Shown: positions 42,997 through 52,690, numbered from the stretch's first letter. The stretch: 64,000 bases of DNA from Saprospiraceae bacterium (GCA_019187225.1 JABAQQ010000005.1:62001-126000); one strand, 5' to 3'. Notes: generated by a model not told the origin, from the sequence alone. Numbers and translations: made by a program.

Positions 42997-43605
42997 TCAA
43001 TCGCTAAATATATCGGCCAGCCGCACCTCAAAGCCCGGCATGACGTCGCCGCCACTTAACGGCGTATCGAAAGGAATGGTCTGAATGTCGCCGTTCGCGT
43101 AATACACCCACGTCTTCCGGTTTTTCGGGTCAATCAACCACGCTAAACGGCAACCGCATTCGATGTATTCCTCCATTTTGCCTTTCAAATAATTCAGGCT
43201 CTGATCGCCGCTGCGGATTTCGGCTACAAAATCGGGAGATATGGGCGCAAATCTTTTTTTCTGGTCTTGCGGTATGGCCTTCCAGCGGTCATGGGCGATC
43301 CAGGCCACATCAGGCGAGCGCTCAGCTCCATTGGGAAGTTTAAAGCCGGTAGAAGAATCAAAACCCTCCCCACTACGGTGTATTTTGTTCCAAACATAGA
43401 GTTCACCGCTCAGGGTAAAATTGCGTTTGCCGGTGTCTGTATTGGTGGGAGGCATAATTTCGATGATTTTATCTGCGGTTCTTTCGATGCGCAGATCCGG
43501 ATTAAGTAAACAAAACTGATAAAACTGCTCATCGGTCATGCCGCCGTTGGGCATTCGGAGGGAAATGCCGGGGAAAATGCTCGGTGCAGTTGCGACATCA
43601 CTCAT
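42997..43605 (-). CDS. Uma2 family endonuclease
   Basis: 202 residues of the Uma2 (formerly DUF820) restriction-endonuclease-like fold. The family signature is visible: MTDEQFYQFCLLNPDLRIERTADKIIEIMPP, ERSPDVAWIAHDRW, PDFVAEIRSGDQSLNYLKGKMEEYIECGCRLAWLIDPKNRKTWVY. The PD...E core is present, but the usual lysine after ExE appears as Arg (AEIRS), which is not rare. These genes are abundant in cyanobacteria and Bacteroidota; proposed roles include mobile or toxin-like nucleases. The stop codon is preceded by locus J. Confidence 0.9.
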   Translation of the reverse strand: MSDVATAPSIFPGISLRMPNGGMTDEQFYQFCLLNPDLRIERTADKIIEIMPPTNTDTGKRNFTLSGELYVWNKIHRSGEGFDSSTGFKLPNGAERSPDVAWIAHDRWKAIPQDQKKRFAPISPDFVAEIRSGDQSLNYLKGKMEEYIECGCRLAWLIDPKNRKTWVYYANGDIQTIPFDTPLSGGDVMPGFEVRLADIFSD

Positions 43606-43635
43606 ATTTTTCTATTTTGCTACAAAAATAGTCAT

Positions 43636-45636
43636 TTATAAAGACTTTTTAGCCTTCGCTTTTTTACCCGCCACTGGTTTATCCTCTTTTTTGCCTTTTG
43701 CTTTTTGTATTTTTTCTTTCACTTTCGGCACATCTTCTCCTTCAAACACCAACACGCACAAGGGCGGCAACTGGAACGTTATGGAGTGTTCGCGCCCATG
43801 CGAAGCTTTTTTGCGCGCTTTCAAAACGCCGTTGACCATACCGCTGCCACCGTATTTTTTGTCGTCGCTGTTGAGCACTTCTTTCCAGGAACCACCGTAG
43901 GGCACTCCAACGGTGTATTCAGCCATCATGTTGGTATTGAAATGACAAATGACGAGCAACACTTTGTCGCCGGGTTCGCCTTTGCGGAGATAGGCCAATA
44001 CGCAGTTCTCTGTGTCGTCTCCGGATATCCATTCGTAGCCTTTGGGCGAAAATGCATTGAACCACAGCGCCCTGCGCGATGTGTAGAGGTGATTCAGGTC
44101 TTTTATCCAGGCTTGTATACCCTTGTGATAATCGTATTGCAGGAGATGCCAGGCCACACCGAGGTCATGGCTCCATTCACTTGTCTGACCGATCTCTCCA
44201 CCCATGAACAGGATTTGCGAGCCGGGATGCGTCCATTGGTGACCGAAAAGCGCCCGCAGATTGGCGAACTTTTGCCACTCGTCGCCGGGCATTTTGTAAA
44301 GCAGGCTGGCTTTCATGTGCACCACCTCGTCGTGACTCAGAGGCAGCATGTATTTTTCGGAATACGCGTACACCATCGAGAAAGTGATCTCATTCTGGTG
44401 CCAGCGGCGAAAAATGGGCGGGCGTTTGAAATAATTCAGGGTGTCGTGCATCCAACCCATCATCCATTTCTGGCCAAAACCGAGGCCGCCGTCGAAAGTA
44501 GGATGTGTTACTCCGGGGAAAGCGGTGCTTTCTTCGGCGATCGTTTCCACGCCGGGGAATTCTTTGGAAACCGCTTCATTGAAGTCTTTTAAAAATGAAA
44601 TGGCCTCTAAGTTTTCCCGTCCGCCGTAGATGTTCGGAATCCATTCGCCTTCCTTGCGCGAATAGTCGTGGTAGAGCATAGAGGCCACGGCATCTACCCT
44701 GAGGCCGTCGGCATGGTAGTGTTCCAGCCAGAACAAAGCGTTGGAGATGAGGAAAGAACGCACTTCGTTGCGCCCGTAGTCGAACACATAACTGTTCCAG
44801 TCGGGATGATAGCCCCGGCGCATATCGGCGTATTCATAAATGTGTGTGCCGTCGAACAGATACAACCCATGAATGTCGCCGGGAAAATGCGACGGCACCC
44901 AGTCGAGCAGGACGCCGATGCCCGCTTCGTGACATTTGTCCATGAAGTACATCAAATCCTCCGGCTGCCCCGAGCGGCTGGTGGGAGCGAAATAACCGGT
45001 GACCTGATACCCCCAGGAAGGAAAATAAGGGTGTTCCATCACCGGCATCAATTCGATGTGGGTAAAGCCCATTTCTTTCACGTACGGCACGAGCTCGTCG
45101 GCCAGTTCGCGGTAGTTGAGGGAGCGGTTGCCGTCTTTGGGGATTTTTTTCCACGATCCCTGGTGCACTTCATAGACCGACCAGGGTTGCGGTTGGCAAT
45201 CGCGTTCGCGCCTGGCTTTCAGCCACTTGTCGTCATTCCATTTGTAGTCGAACTCCCATACCACAGAGGCTGTTTTAGGCGGCACCTCCCACAACAGGGC
45301 GAAGGGGTCGCCTTTATCGAGTCCGAAGCCATCCCATGTTTTGACGTGGTACTTATACACGGTGCCTTTTCCGAGACCGGGGATAAAACCCTCCCAAATA
45401 CCGCTGCTGTCCCAGCGGGGGTTCAGGATGTGGGCATCCGGATTCCAGCTGTTGAAGTCGCCTGTGACGCTGACACGTTTGGCATTGGGCGCCCAAACGG
45501 AAAAACAGACGCCGCGCTGCCCGTCCACTTCCACAATGTGGCTGCCCATTTTGTGGTGCAATTGAAAATGTTTGCCGGCCTGATACAGTGCCACGTCGAA
45601 GTCGGTGAGAAGAGAGAAAAATTTGACTGTTGGCAT
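43636..45636 (-). CDS. glgB: 1,4-alpha-glucan branching enzyme
   Basis: 666 residues. An N-terminal CBM48 domain (VCFSVWAPNAKRVSVTGDFNSWN) precedes the GH13 barrel. Catalytic residues are in ADGLRVDAVASMLYHDY (nucleophile D315), IAEESTAFP (acid/base E368) and LPLSHDEVVH; the GDTENC and C-terminal all-beta domain follow. The enzyme makes alpha-1,6 branches in glycogen in the cytoplasm. The N-terminus is shorter than E. coli GlgB, as in many Bacteroidota. The last 30 residues are a lysine-rich tail (VKEKIQKAKGKKEDKPVAGK) of unknown use. No other glycogen genes are nearby, so it stands alone. Confidence 0.96.
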   Translation of the reverse strand: MPTVKFFSLLTDFDVALYQAGKHFQLHHKMGSHIVEVDGQRGVCFSVWAPNAKRVSVTGDFNSWNPDAHILNPRWDSSGIWEGFIPGLGKGTVYKYHVKTWDGFGLDKGDPFALLWEVPPKTASVVWEFDYKWNDDKWLKARRERDCQPQPWSVYEVHQGSWKKIPKDGNRSLNYRELADELVPYVKEMGFTHIELMPVMEHPYFPSWGYQVTGYFAPTSRSGQPEDLMYFMDKCHEAGIGVLLDWVPSHFPGDIHGLYLFDGTHIYEYADMRRGYHPDWNSYVFDYGRNEVRSFLISNALFWLEHYHADGLRVDAVASMLYHDYSRKEGEWIPNIYGGRENLEAISFLKDFNEAVSKEFPGVETIAEESTAFPGVTHPTFDGGLGFGQKWMMGWMHDTLNYFKRPPIFRRWHQNEITFSMVYAYSEKYMLPLSHDEVVHMKASLLYKMPGDEWQKFANLRALFGHQWTHPGSQILFMGGEIGQTSEWSHDLGVAWHLLQYDYHKGIQAWIKDLNHLYTSRRALWFNAFSPKGYEWISGDDTENCVLAYLRKGEPGDKVLLVICHFNTNMMAEYTVGVPYGGSWKEVLNSDDKKYGGSGMVNGVLKARKKASHGREHSITFQLPPLCVLVFEGEDVPKVKEKIQKAKGKKEDKPVAGKKAKAKKSL

Positions 45637-45880
45637 CGTCTTGTTGTTCGTTGATCGTTTTTTGTTTTTTTGAAGAAAGTCCGGGAAATTCCGGCTCTTG
45701 CGCTTTGCCGGCGCGGCACAGATTGTTCGCGAACGAAAGGTTCAATACACCTAATTGGGTGAAAGGTAGAATAATCCTTCAGGAATGCGCCAAATGACAG
45801 TGGGAAAAAATCGCTTGGCACAGTTTTGGTTTTATAGAATGTCGCCTCCCTGTCACTTGTCAAAACCAAAAGGCAGTCCT
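45637..45880. other. Divergent region between glgB and the Crp/Fnr gene
   Basis: A 244 bp region holding the start signals of both genes. A TACCTTTC near 45765-45772 on the minus strand is one mismatch from TAnnTTTG for glgB, but no -33 partner is seen. No gene is supported. Confidence 0.4.
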
Positions 45881-46561
45881 ATGGATGCTCCAACCTTGCT
45901 CAGCACTTTACAGCGTTTTCCGTTGCTTTCGTCGCTCCCGCAGGCCGACCTGCAACGGCTTGCGCAGATGGGCGAATTGAAAACCACACCCAAACACACC
46001 TTTATTTACTTAGCCGACGAGCCCAGCGAATACATCTGCCTGCTTGCCAGCGGCGCAGTGAAAATCGGCATTTTTTCTCCCGATGGCCGCGAGATCATCA
46101 AGAGCATCCAGCATCCGTTCACCGTTTTCGGCGAACTGGGCCTGACGGGCGAACAACAACGCGCCGAATTCGCTTCCAGCATGAACCAGGACGTGACCTA
46201 TTTCCGGGTGAAGGTGCGGGATTTCAAAGATTTGATGCAGGAGAATTTTCAACTGGCGCAATCCGTCATGTTGTATCTCGGCGAGCGGCTGCGCAAAGCC
46301 GAGCGCCAATGGGAATCGCTGATCCTCAAAGACGTGCGCACCCGCATCGTGGAATTTCTCAAAGAAAGCGCGGGCGAACGCGGGCGCCAGGTCGGTTATG
46401 AAACCCTGGTAAAACATGGCCTCACGCAGCAGGATATCGCCAACCTCGTCGGCGCCAGCCGCCAGACGGTAACGGCCATACTCAACGAATTGCGCAAATC
46501 CAACCTCATCCACTTCAACCGCAATTCCATTTTGATCCGGGATATGGATAAATTAAATTGA
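45881..46561 (+). CDS. Crp/Fnr family transcriptional regulator
   Basis: 226 residues from MDAPTLLSTLQRFPLLSSLPQADLQRLAQMG at 45881. The cyclic-nucleotide-binding-like domain spans residues 8-125 (YLADEPSEYICLLASGAVKIGIFSPDGREIIKSI...PFTVFGELGLTGEQ) and the HTH_Crp domain residues 150-222, with recognition helix in LTQQDIANLVGASRQTVTAILNELRKSNLI. No Fnr-type iron-sulfur cysteine set is visible. It is divergent from glgB; whether it controls glgB is an inference only. Its stop is 26 bp from locus K. Confidence 0.93.
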   Translation: MDAPTLLSTLQRFPLLSSLPQADLQRLAQMGELKTTPKHTFIYLADEPSEYICLLASGAVKIGIFSPDGREIIKSIQHPFTVFGELGLTGEQQRAEFASSMNQDVTYFRVKVRDFKDLMQENFQLAQSVMLYLGERLRKAERQWESLILKDVRTRIVEFLKESAGERGRQVGYETLVKHGLTQQDIANLVGASRQTVTAILNELRKSNLIHFNRNSILIRDMDKLN

Positions 46562-46586
46562 AAAAGCGTGGTATTCCGCTCTAATT

Positions 46587-46725
46587 GAAAGAGGCTGTCT
46601 CGTAAGTCGGTGATTTGTTTATTTGTGGATTTGTTTATTTGAAAACAACCCTGGTTATGAGGGTGTAACGCAATATACAAATCCACAAATAAACGAATAA
46701 ACAGACTTACGAGACAGCCTCTTTT
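46587..46725. repeat. Long word hairpin / bidirectional terminator (locus K)
   Basis: The outer stem AAGAGGCTGTCTCGTAAGTC (46589-46608) pairs exactly with GACTTACGAGACAGCCTCTT (46703-46722), followed by TTTTT. Inside, GATTTGTTTATTTGTGGATT-type words pair with ATATACAAATCCACAAAT and TAAACG words. The loop has ACCCTGGTTATGAGGGTGT. It lies between convergent genes (46561 plus, 46783 minus). Outer stem and loop core match locus E. Confidence 0.92.
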
Positions 46726-46782
46726 TGATGAATAAATACATAGACCCGGCATTGGTATTTCCGGTCAGAAATGAGTCTGTAT

Positions 46783-48042
46783 TTACTTCTCAGAGTTGTA
46801 CATCAACAAAATCTCATCGTCGGTCAACGCTTTGTGGAAGATGCGCACGTCGTCCAACTGGCCTTTGAAGTGGTTGGCCGTGGGGATATCGTAACCGCCC
46901 CAGGGTTCGGTATCCCACAGCGTACCGGCGCGCGACTGGATAAATCCGAAAGCCAGTTCATTCACTACTTCAGGCGCCACGCCACCGTATTTCAAACCGG
47001 TCACATTGCGCTTGGCATCGCCATCAGGCCAGAGGTCGAAGTCGAAGCTTTTCATTTTTTCGCCATTGATGTACATGATACCCTGGCGGGTAGCGCCGTT
47101 GTATACGCACACGATGTGGGCCCATTTGTCTTTGATCAGACCTTCCACGCCGCCGGAAGCGGTGAGGTCTTTACAGAAATCCCAGCCCTGCCAGCCGCCA
47201 TTGGCGAAGGTTTTGCCGTCGCCGGGGAACCACAGGTCTTCAGCTGCCGTGTTGCCATCTCCAAGATCGTAACTGGCGGCCAGTTTGCACCAGGTATAGT
47301 TGGATGTGATCTCGAACTGGAAGCCTTTAAAAGCGCCAAGTCCCATAACGAACTGGCCGGCAGGGTTGCCGCCTGCATCCACGTGGCCATCGGAATTGGT
47401 TTTTACCCAGAAGCTCAGGGTGAAGTTACTGGAGTTCATCAGCTGGTCGCCGTTCGGAATCTCGATGATGCTGACGTCGCCGTCGAAAGTGGCTGCTTTA
47501 CCGGCAGCAGCATTGCGGGAAGCGGTATAGGTCACGCCGACGCTGGCCGAAGCGTCGAAAGAACCGACCTGGTCCTGAGCGTTGTCCTCAAAGGTCCAGT
47601 GCGCGATAGCGCCCGCAGGCGCGAACGTACCGGCTGTCGTGAAGGTGCGTTCAAAAGCTCCGACAGCGGTTCCGTCCGAATATTTGACACCAGCGCCAAA
47701 GGACAATTTATAAAGTGTGCCAGTCCCCAGATCCTCATCCGGATTGATGGTAATGGTTCTACCGGCAGCCGTAATGGTGAGCGGCAGACTCGCGCCGTCA
47801 TAATCCCGCACCAGTGTGATGTTGGAGCTGGTAGCAGTAGCAGCGTCAATTCCCTCGGTAAAAGTAGCCACAATGTCGGCGACAGGATTTACACCCGAAG
47901 CACTGATAGCGCCGTTGAGGTCAACGCTACCTGCCGTCAGAGATTCCAGATCGTAGGTCGGTTTGTCGTCCTTACAACCCTGAAATACTGCAAAGGCAAG
48001 AACTGCCAGCACAAAGGATTTGAACAAAAGAGATTTCTTCAT
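46783..48042 (-). CDS. LamG-domain lipoprotein, probable surface glycan-binding protein
   Basis: 419 residues. The signal is MKKSLLFKSFVLAVLAFAVFQGC with lipobox FQGC. Residues 50-130 look like a Big_5/Ig-like domain (VADIVATFTEGIDAATATSSNITLV...). Residues 145-415 are a LamG/concanavalin A-like domain: AIAHWTFEDNAQDQVG, GKAATFDGDVSIIEIP, NFTLSFWVKTN, KWAHIVCVYNG, GIMYINGEK, GQLDDVRIFHKALTDDEIL. It is the last gene of a susC-susD operon, where surface glycan-binding proteins usually lie, so it probably helps bind polysaccharide at the cell surface. Its gap to susD is 40 bp. Confidence 0.87.
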   Translation of the reverse strand: MKKSLLFKSFVLAVLAFAVFQGCKDDKPTYDLESLTAGSVDLNGAISASGVNPVADIVATFTEGIDAATATSSNITLVRDYDGASLPLTITAAGRTITINPDEDLGTGTLYKLSFGAGVKYSDGTAVGAFERTFTTAGTFAPAGAIAHWTFEDNAQDQVGSFDASASVGVTYTASRNAAAGKAATFDGDVSIIEIPNGDQLMNSSNFTLSFWVKTNSDGHVDAGGNPAGQFVMGLGAFKGFQFEITSNYTWCKLAASYDLGDGNTAAEDLWFPGDGKTFANGGWQGWDFCKDLTASGGVEGLIKDKWAHIVCVYNGATRQGIMYINGEKMKSFDFDLWPDGDAKRNVTGLKYGGVAPEVVNELAFGFIQSRAGTLWDTEPWGGYDIPTANHFKGQLDDVRIFHKALTDDEILLMYNSEK

Positions 48043-48081
48043 AATTGCGAAAAGTTTATGTGAATTAAATATGAGATTCTG

Positions 48082-49578
48082 TTACCACCCCTTGTTTTGA
48101 GTAATAGCCCCTTGAGAAATGTCAATTTCTGTCTGCGGGATGGGTAAATGTTCGTGTTTGTCGGTCTGAAACCCCAGCGGGCCCAGCACCTGGGCCGCTT
48201 TGCCGGTACGGACGAGATCGTAAAAACGGTGGCTTTCGAGGGCTAATTCCGAACGGCGTTCGTCGAGGATTATATCCCGCAAGGCTGCCTTGTCCGTTGT
48301 CGCGATATCGGGCAGCACCGAATTGTTGCCCCCGCGTGCACGCTTCCGCACTTCATTCAGGTACATCAGTGCGTCGCCCGGTTTATCGTTCTCATTCAGG
48401 GCTTCAGCCGCCATGAGCAGCACGTCGGCGTAGCGGATCAGCCTTCGGTTGTGTCCCCATTGTTCGGCGGTAGAAATACCGGGTATCCATACTTTCTGGT
48501 TGTAACATTCAATTTCACTGACAATGGTATTGGCCGGCGGATCGGCATAAGTCACGTCGGGTGTAGAGCCATCGCCGATGATGGGGACGCCGTCGAGCAC
48601 TTCGCCCAGAAAAATAATAGTGGCTTCCTTGCGCGGATCGCCCACCTCAAAATGATCCATCAGGTCGAGTGAAGGACGGTTAAATCCCCATCCGCGGTTG
48701 GGCGTGCCACGCACACCCTGCGTGTTGGCATATTGGTTGCCGCCGTTGTTGGTACCATCGTTGCCCAAAGCGCCGATTTCAAAAATGGACTCGGAATTGA
48801 ACTGGCCTTCCAGGGAAAAGGTGTGGGAAAAACTGGGGTCCAACTGATATTCATTCGACTGGATTACTTCCAATGCATATCGTTCCGCATTGACAAAATC
48901 ACTGCGGTAGAGATAAACCCTGGCCATCAGGGCATTGGCTGCGCCCTTCGTCGCCCGCCCGTATTCGACGGGCGAGAGTGCGCTTTGTTCCGGTAAATGC
49001 TCGATAGCATACTGCAGATCAGCGACAATGACCGCGTACACTTCCTCTTCGGTCGCCTTGCCAAGTGTCAGCGGCGGGTTGGTATCGAGCACCAGCGGTA
49101 CCCCACCCCATGCACGTACCAGGTCAAAATAGAGCAATGCCCGCAGAAAACGCGCCTGCGCGATCAGACCGGCTTTTTTAGTTTCGTCCATTGTAACGTC
49201 CGGTACCTTCTCAATCACAACATTGGTCCGTTTGACTCCTTCGTACAGCGCATTCCACCAGCGATCCAGACCATCCTGACTTGGGGTAAAAGTAAAATCA
49301 TTGAATGGATTGAGGTTGCTGGCCTGGTCGGTCGGATTGGAGCCTTTGTAGCTGTCGTCCGACATAATATCGAGAATAGGATATCCGCCGGAATGATAAT
49401 ACCAGTTCCGCAGGGTATTGTAGCAGGCGTTGGTGGCCAACGTCGCCTCATTTTCATTGGAGGGGAAGAACTCCTGCGTCAGATTGCCTTGCGGCGACTC
49501 GTCGAGGAAATCACTGCAGGCGTTCAAACCCAGGAGCGATAAAATCAGAGTAAATTTGAATACATGAACTCGTTTCAT
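48082..49578 (-). CDS. SusD/RagB family outer-membrane lipoprotein
   Basis: 498 residues, lipobox LNAC at about residues 18-21 (MKRVHVFKFTLILSLLGLNACSDFLDE). SusD hallmarks: SPQGNLTQEFFPSNENEATLATNACYNTLRNW, WWNALYEGVKRTNVVIEKVPDV, ARFLRALLYFDLVRAWGGVPLVLDT, GRATKGAANALMARVYLYRSDF, and RYADVLLMAAEALNENDK near the C-terminus. It caps the SusC channel and binds glycan. Only 28 bp separate it from the upstream susC stop. Same operon as 49607-52594 and 46783-48042. Confidence 0.95.
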   Translation of the reverse strand: MKRVHVFKFTLILSLLGLNACSDFLDESPQGNLTQEFFPSNENEATLATNACYNTLRNWYYHSGGYPILDIMSDDSYKGSNPTDQASNLNPFNDFTFTPSQDGLDRWWNALYEGVKRTNVVIEKVPDVTMDETKKAGLIAQARFLRALLYFDLVRAWGGVPLVLDTNPPLTLGKATEEEVYAVIVADLQYAIEHLPEQSALSPVEYGRATKGAANALMARVYLYRSDFVNAERYALEVIQSNEYQLDPSFSHTFSLEGQFNSESIFEIGALGNDGTNNGGNQYANTQGVRGTPNRGWGFNRPSLDLMDHFEVGDPRKEATIIFLGEVLDGVPIIGDGSTPDVTYADPPANTIVSEIECYNQKVWIPGISTAEQWGHNRRLIRYADVLLMAAEALNENDKPGDALMYLNEVRKRARGGNNSVLPDIATTDKAALRDIILDERRSELALESHRFYDLVRTGKAAQVLGPLGFQTDKHEHLPIPQTEIDISQGAITQNKGW

Positions 49579-49606
49579 TCTTTCGATATTTTAAACCTGA
49601 ATGACT

Positions 49607-52594
49607 TTAAAAAGTGATGTTGGCGCCGACGCTGTAAATGGAAGTGATGGGATACACGCCATAGTCAATGCCGGCAGAGAGTACATCGCCACTTCCGATT
49701 TCAGGAGTATAACCCGTAAATTTGGTCGAAGTCCAGAGGTTGGTGCCGCGGAGATAGAACCTTGCCTGGGTCATTTTCACGCGGTCGAGCCACTTTTCCG
49801 GGAAATTGTACCCGAGGGTGAGCGAGCGCAGGCGCAGAAAGGAGCCGTTCTGAATAAAGCGGTCGGAAGTGATCCAGTTGTAGCCGCCTGAAGTAGCACG
49901 GGGTTCGGTGTTGCTGGTGCCTTCGCCCCGCCAGCGATCCACCACGTGCGATTCGAAGTTGTACAGGTCCGGTCGCACGGCTTCTTTGCCGTTGTAAATT
50001 TTATTGCCGGTTTGCCCCTGAAAATCAATGGCCAGATCGAATTGGCGGAAACTGAGGTCGGTCGAAAATCCGAAAATAAATTTCGGGATGGGAGAACCCA
50101 GGTAAACGCGGTCGGCGCTGTTGATGACGCCGTCGCTGTTTTGGTCGAGGTAGATCAGGTCGCCTACTTCGGCAATGGACAAGTGCGGCGTGGCATCCAG
50201 TTGGGCTTGATTTTGGAAAATACCGCCGGTTTGATAGCCAAAGAAGGCGCCGATGGGGAGCCCTTCTTTGGACAAGGTCACCGACTGCCCGTTGCCAAGA
50301 AAACCGCCCACGAGTGTGGAGTCTACGCCGCTGCTGCCACCGACGCTTTTCACCGTGTTGGTAACGGTAGAGCCCAACGCGCCGATGCGGTATTTGAGGT
50401 CGCCGGCCCGTCCGTTGTATACCAATGTGAATTCCAGCCCTTTATTTTCCACGGCAGCGGCATTGTACCGCACCTTTACTCCCTGGCCGTTGCCGGTGTA
50501 GCCGGGGGTGGACAATTCCACGAGAATATCGTCGGTCTTGCGGTTGTAATAATCGAATTCGGCGGTGATCTTGCTTTCAAAAAGCCCTATTTCCAGGCCA
50601 ACGTCCGTTTGGGTGGTGGCCTCCCAGCGAATATCGGGGTTGCCATTTTTGCCGAATGTCGAACCCGGCACAAGTTCCTCACTCACGCCAAAGACACTAT
50701 TTACTCCGTTGAGGATCAAGGCGTACTGATCCAGGTAACTGATCTTTTCGTTGCCGATCTGTCCCCAGCTGGCGCGCAGTTTCAGGGTATTGAACAAATT
50801 TTGGTTTTCCATAAAACCCTCCTGTGCTAGGTTCCATCCTACGGCAAAGGAGGGGAAATTGCCCCAGCGGTTGTCGCCGATAAATTTCGACGAGCCATCC
50901 CGGCGGAAGGTCGCCGTCAACAGGTATTTGTCATGGTAAGTATAGTTTGCCCGGAACAAATAGGACAACAGCGAATAGTTGTGATTGGGATCCACGCCGT
51001 GGAAAACAGTATTCGGATTGATGTTGTCCGGGTTGATATACCACAGGTCTTCTTTTTCGCTGATGACGTTTTCCGCTCCGACAGACACGATCCGGGAACG
51101 CAGTTGCTGCATCGTATAGCCGGCCAGCAGATCAAAGCGATGCTTTTCACCGGCGTTAAAATTGTAATTCAGCGTATTTTCCCACAACCAGTTCGAATTG
51201 CGGAAATCGCCAATGGAAAGGTCGTTGATCTCGTTGACTTGTTGCGGGGAAACGTAAAACACCGGCGTAAATGACCTGATTTCCGCATAATTGAAATCAA
51301 CCCCGAAAGACGAACGGAGCAGAAGACCTTTCACGATGGTAAGTTCGGCAAATGCGTTCCCTACTGTACGGATGCCCTTGCCGCCATTGTTGGAGTATTC
51401 GATATCGGCGAGGGGATTGCCCACACCGGGCACTTCGGCAAATGAGCCATCGGCATTGTACGGCTCGATCACCGGCTGGGCACGGTAAGCGGCATAGGTG
51501 ACATTGGGCGAATTTTCGAACTTGAGCGGCGCCAGGGTGATGTTGTTGCCGATGCGTATCTTTTCCGACAGTTTATAGGTATTGTTGAGTTTGATCGTCA
51601 GGCGATCGAAACCGGATTTGTCAATAATGCCGTTTTGAGTGAAAAGACCGACGCCCACATAGTATTGCTGCCGCTCGGAAGCGCCCGAGAAAGAGAATTG
51701 GTAATTGCCGAGGGGAGCGTCGCTGAACACCAGGTCCTGCCAATCGGTATTGGGCAAGACGTCGAGGTTGTTATAGGTGCCGGTCACAATGTCGTTGACA
51801 TAAGCGCCGAATTCCCTTCCGTTCAGCAATTCGATCTTTTTGGCGAGGTGTTGGATGGCGTATTCCGCCGAAAACGAAAAAGCGGGCTTGCCGTCGCCGA
51901 TCTTCCCTTGTTTGGTCGTAATGATAATCACGCCGTTGGCGCCGCGCGAGCCGTAAATGGCCGTAGCGGAAGCGTCTTTCAACACCTCCATCGAGGCAAT
52001 ATCCGCCGAATTTAAAAATGAAATATTATCGAGAATAACGCCGTCCACGACAAAGATGGGCGAGGCATTGTTGAAGGTGCCGACTCCCCGAACCCGGATC
52101 ACCGGAACGGCGCCCGGCGCGCCGGAAGGGCTGCTGACCAATACGCCGGCCACCTTCCCCTGTAAAGCCTGTTCCGGCGAAATGGAAGGAATTTTTGTCA
52201 GGTCGCCCCCTCTGACCGAGGAAACGGCGCCGGTCAGGTCACTTTTTTTCTGGGTGCCGTAACCGACCACTACCACCTCTTCCAGGATATCGCTGTCTTC
52301 CGATAGCACCACGTCAATTTCAGTGCGTCCCCCGATTTCAACCGTTTGCGTAACGTACCCCGTGTAAGTGAAGCGCAACTCTTTGTCGTCGGCGCCCACC
52401 ATCAACGTGTATTTGCCGTCGTAATCGGAAATGGCGCCCCTCGGAGTGCCGTGTACATGCACGGATACACCTACAAGGGGTTGTCCGTCTCTTTTGTCCG
52501 TAATGGTGCCGGAAATTTTAATGTCCTGTGCTTGTAGAGTTAGGGCGCACAGCCACATACCGCCTGTAGCCAGGCAGAAGAAGATTTGCTTCAT
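49607..52594 (-). CDS. SusC/RagA family TonB-dependent outer-membrane transporter
   Basis: 995 residues from MKQIFFCLATGGMWLCALTLQAQ at 52594 (signal peptide); a start further upstream would lie ahead of the promoter. Order: CarboxypepD-regulatory-like domain (ISGTITDKRDGQPLVGVSVHV), TonB box and plug (EEVVVVGYGTQKKSDLTGAVSSV, RVRGVGTFNNASPIFVVDGVILD, DASATAIYGSRGANGVIIITTKQGK), then a 22-strand barrel to the C-terminal GANITF. It imports oligosaccharides with SusD. A strong promoter lies at 52658-52690. Part of the likely beta-glucan locus with the GH144-like gene upstream. Confidence 0.96.
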   Translation of the reverse strand: MKQIFFCLATGGMWLCALTLQAQDIKISGTITDKRDGQPLVGVSVHVHGTPRGAISDYDGKYTLMVGADDKELRFTYTGYVTQTVEIGGRTEIDVVLSEDSDILEEVVVVGYGTQKKSDLTGAVSSVRGGDLTKIPSISPEQALQGKVAGVLVSSPSGAPGAVPVIRVRGVGTFNNASPIFVVDGVILDNISFLNSADIASMEVLKDASATAIYGSRGANGVIIITTKQGKIGDGKPAFSFSAEYAIQHLAKKIELLNGREFGAYVNDIVTGTYNNLDVLPNTDWQDLVFSDAPLGNYQFSFSGASERQQYYVGVGLFTQNGIIDKSGFDRLTIKLNNTYKLSEKIRIGNNITLAPLKFENSPNVTYAAYRAQPVIEPYNADGSFAEVPGVGNPLADIEYSNNGGKGIRTVGNAFAELTIVKGLLLRSSFGVDFNYAEIRSFTPVFYVSPQQVNEINDLSIGDFRNSNWLWENTLNYNFNAGEKHRFDLLAGYTMQQLRSRIVSVGAENVISEKEDLWYINPDNINPNTVFHGVDPNHNYSLLSYLFRANYTYHDKYLLTATFRRDGSSKFIGDNRWGNFPSFAVGWNLAQEGFMENQNLFNTLKLRASWGQIGNEKISYLDQYALILNGVNSVFGVSEELVPGSTFGKNGNPDIRWEATTQTDVGLEIGLFESKITAEFDYYNRKTDDILVELSTPGYTGNGQGVKVRYNAAAVENKGLEFTLVYNGRAGDLKYRIGALGSTVTNTVKSVGGSSGVDSTLVGGFLGNGQSVTLSKEGLPIGAFFGYQTGGIFQNQAQLDATPHLSIAEVGDLIYLDQNSDGVINSADRVYLGSPIPKFIFGFSTDLSFRQFDLAIDFQGQTGNKIYNGKEAVRPDLYNFESHVVDRWRGEGTSNTEPRATSGGYNWITSDRFIQNGSFLRLRSLTLGYNFPEKWLDRVKMTQARFYLRGTNLWTSTKFTGYTPEIGSGDVLSAGIDYGVYPITSIYSVGANITF

Positions 52595-52657
52595 ACGAAT
52601 TTGATTTAATGGTCCTCTTTGAGAAAGGGCATTCTCAGGGATTAATACTACGACCGG

Positions 52658-52690
52658 CAAATTTACACGGAATTCATTCCAGTTTTCAAA
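52658..52690 (-). promoter_or_regulatory. Promoter of the susC-susD-LamG operon
   Basis: On the minus strand TTTG (52687-52690) and TAAATTTG (52658-52665) are separated by 21 bp, an excellent match to the Bacteroidota consensus. The -7 box ends 63 bp before the susC start codon. This suggests the susC operon can be transcribed separately from the GH144-like gene. Confidence 0.7.

Noticed and set aside
42997-43605. Part of a toxin-antitoxin pair
   Set aside because: Uma2 genes are sometimes linked to mobile or toxin systems, but no small partner gene lies beside this one.
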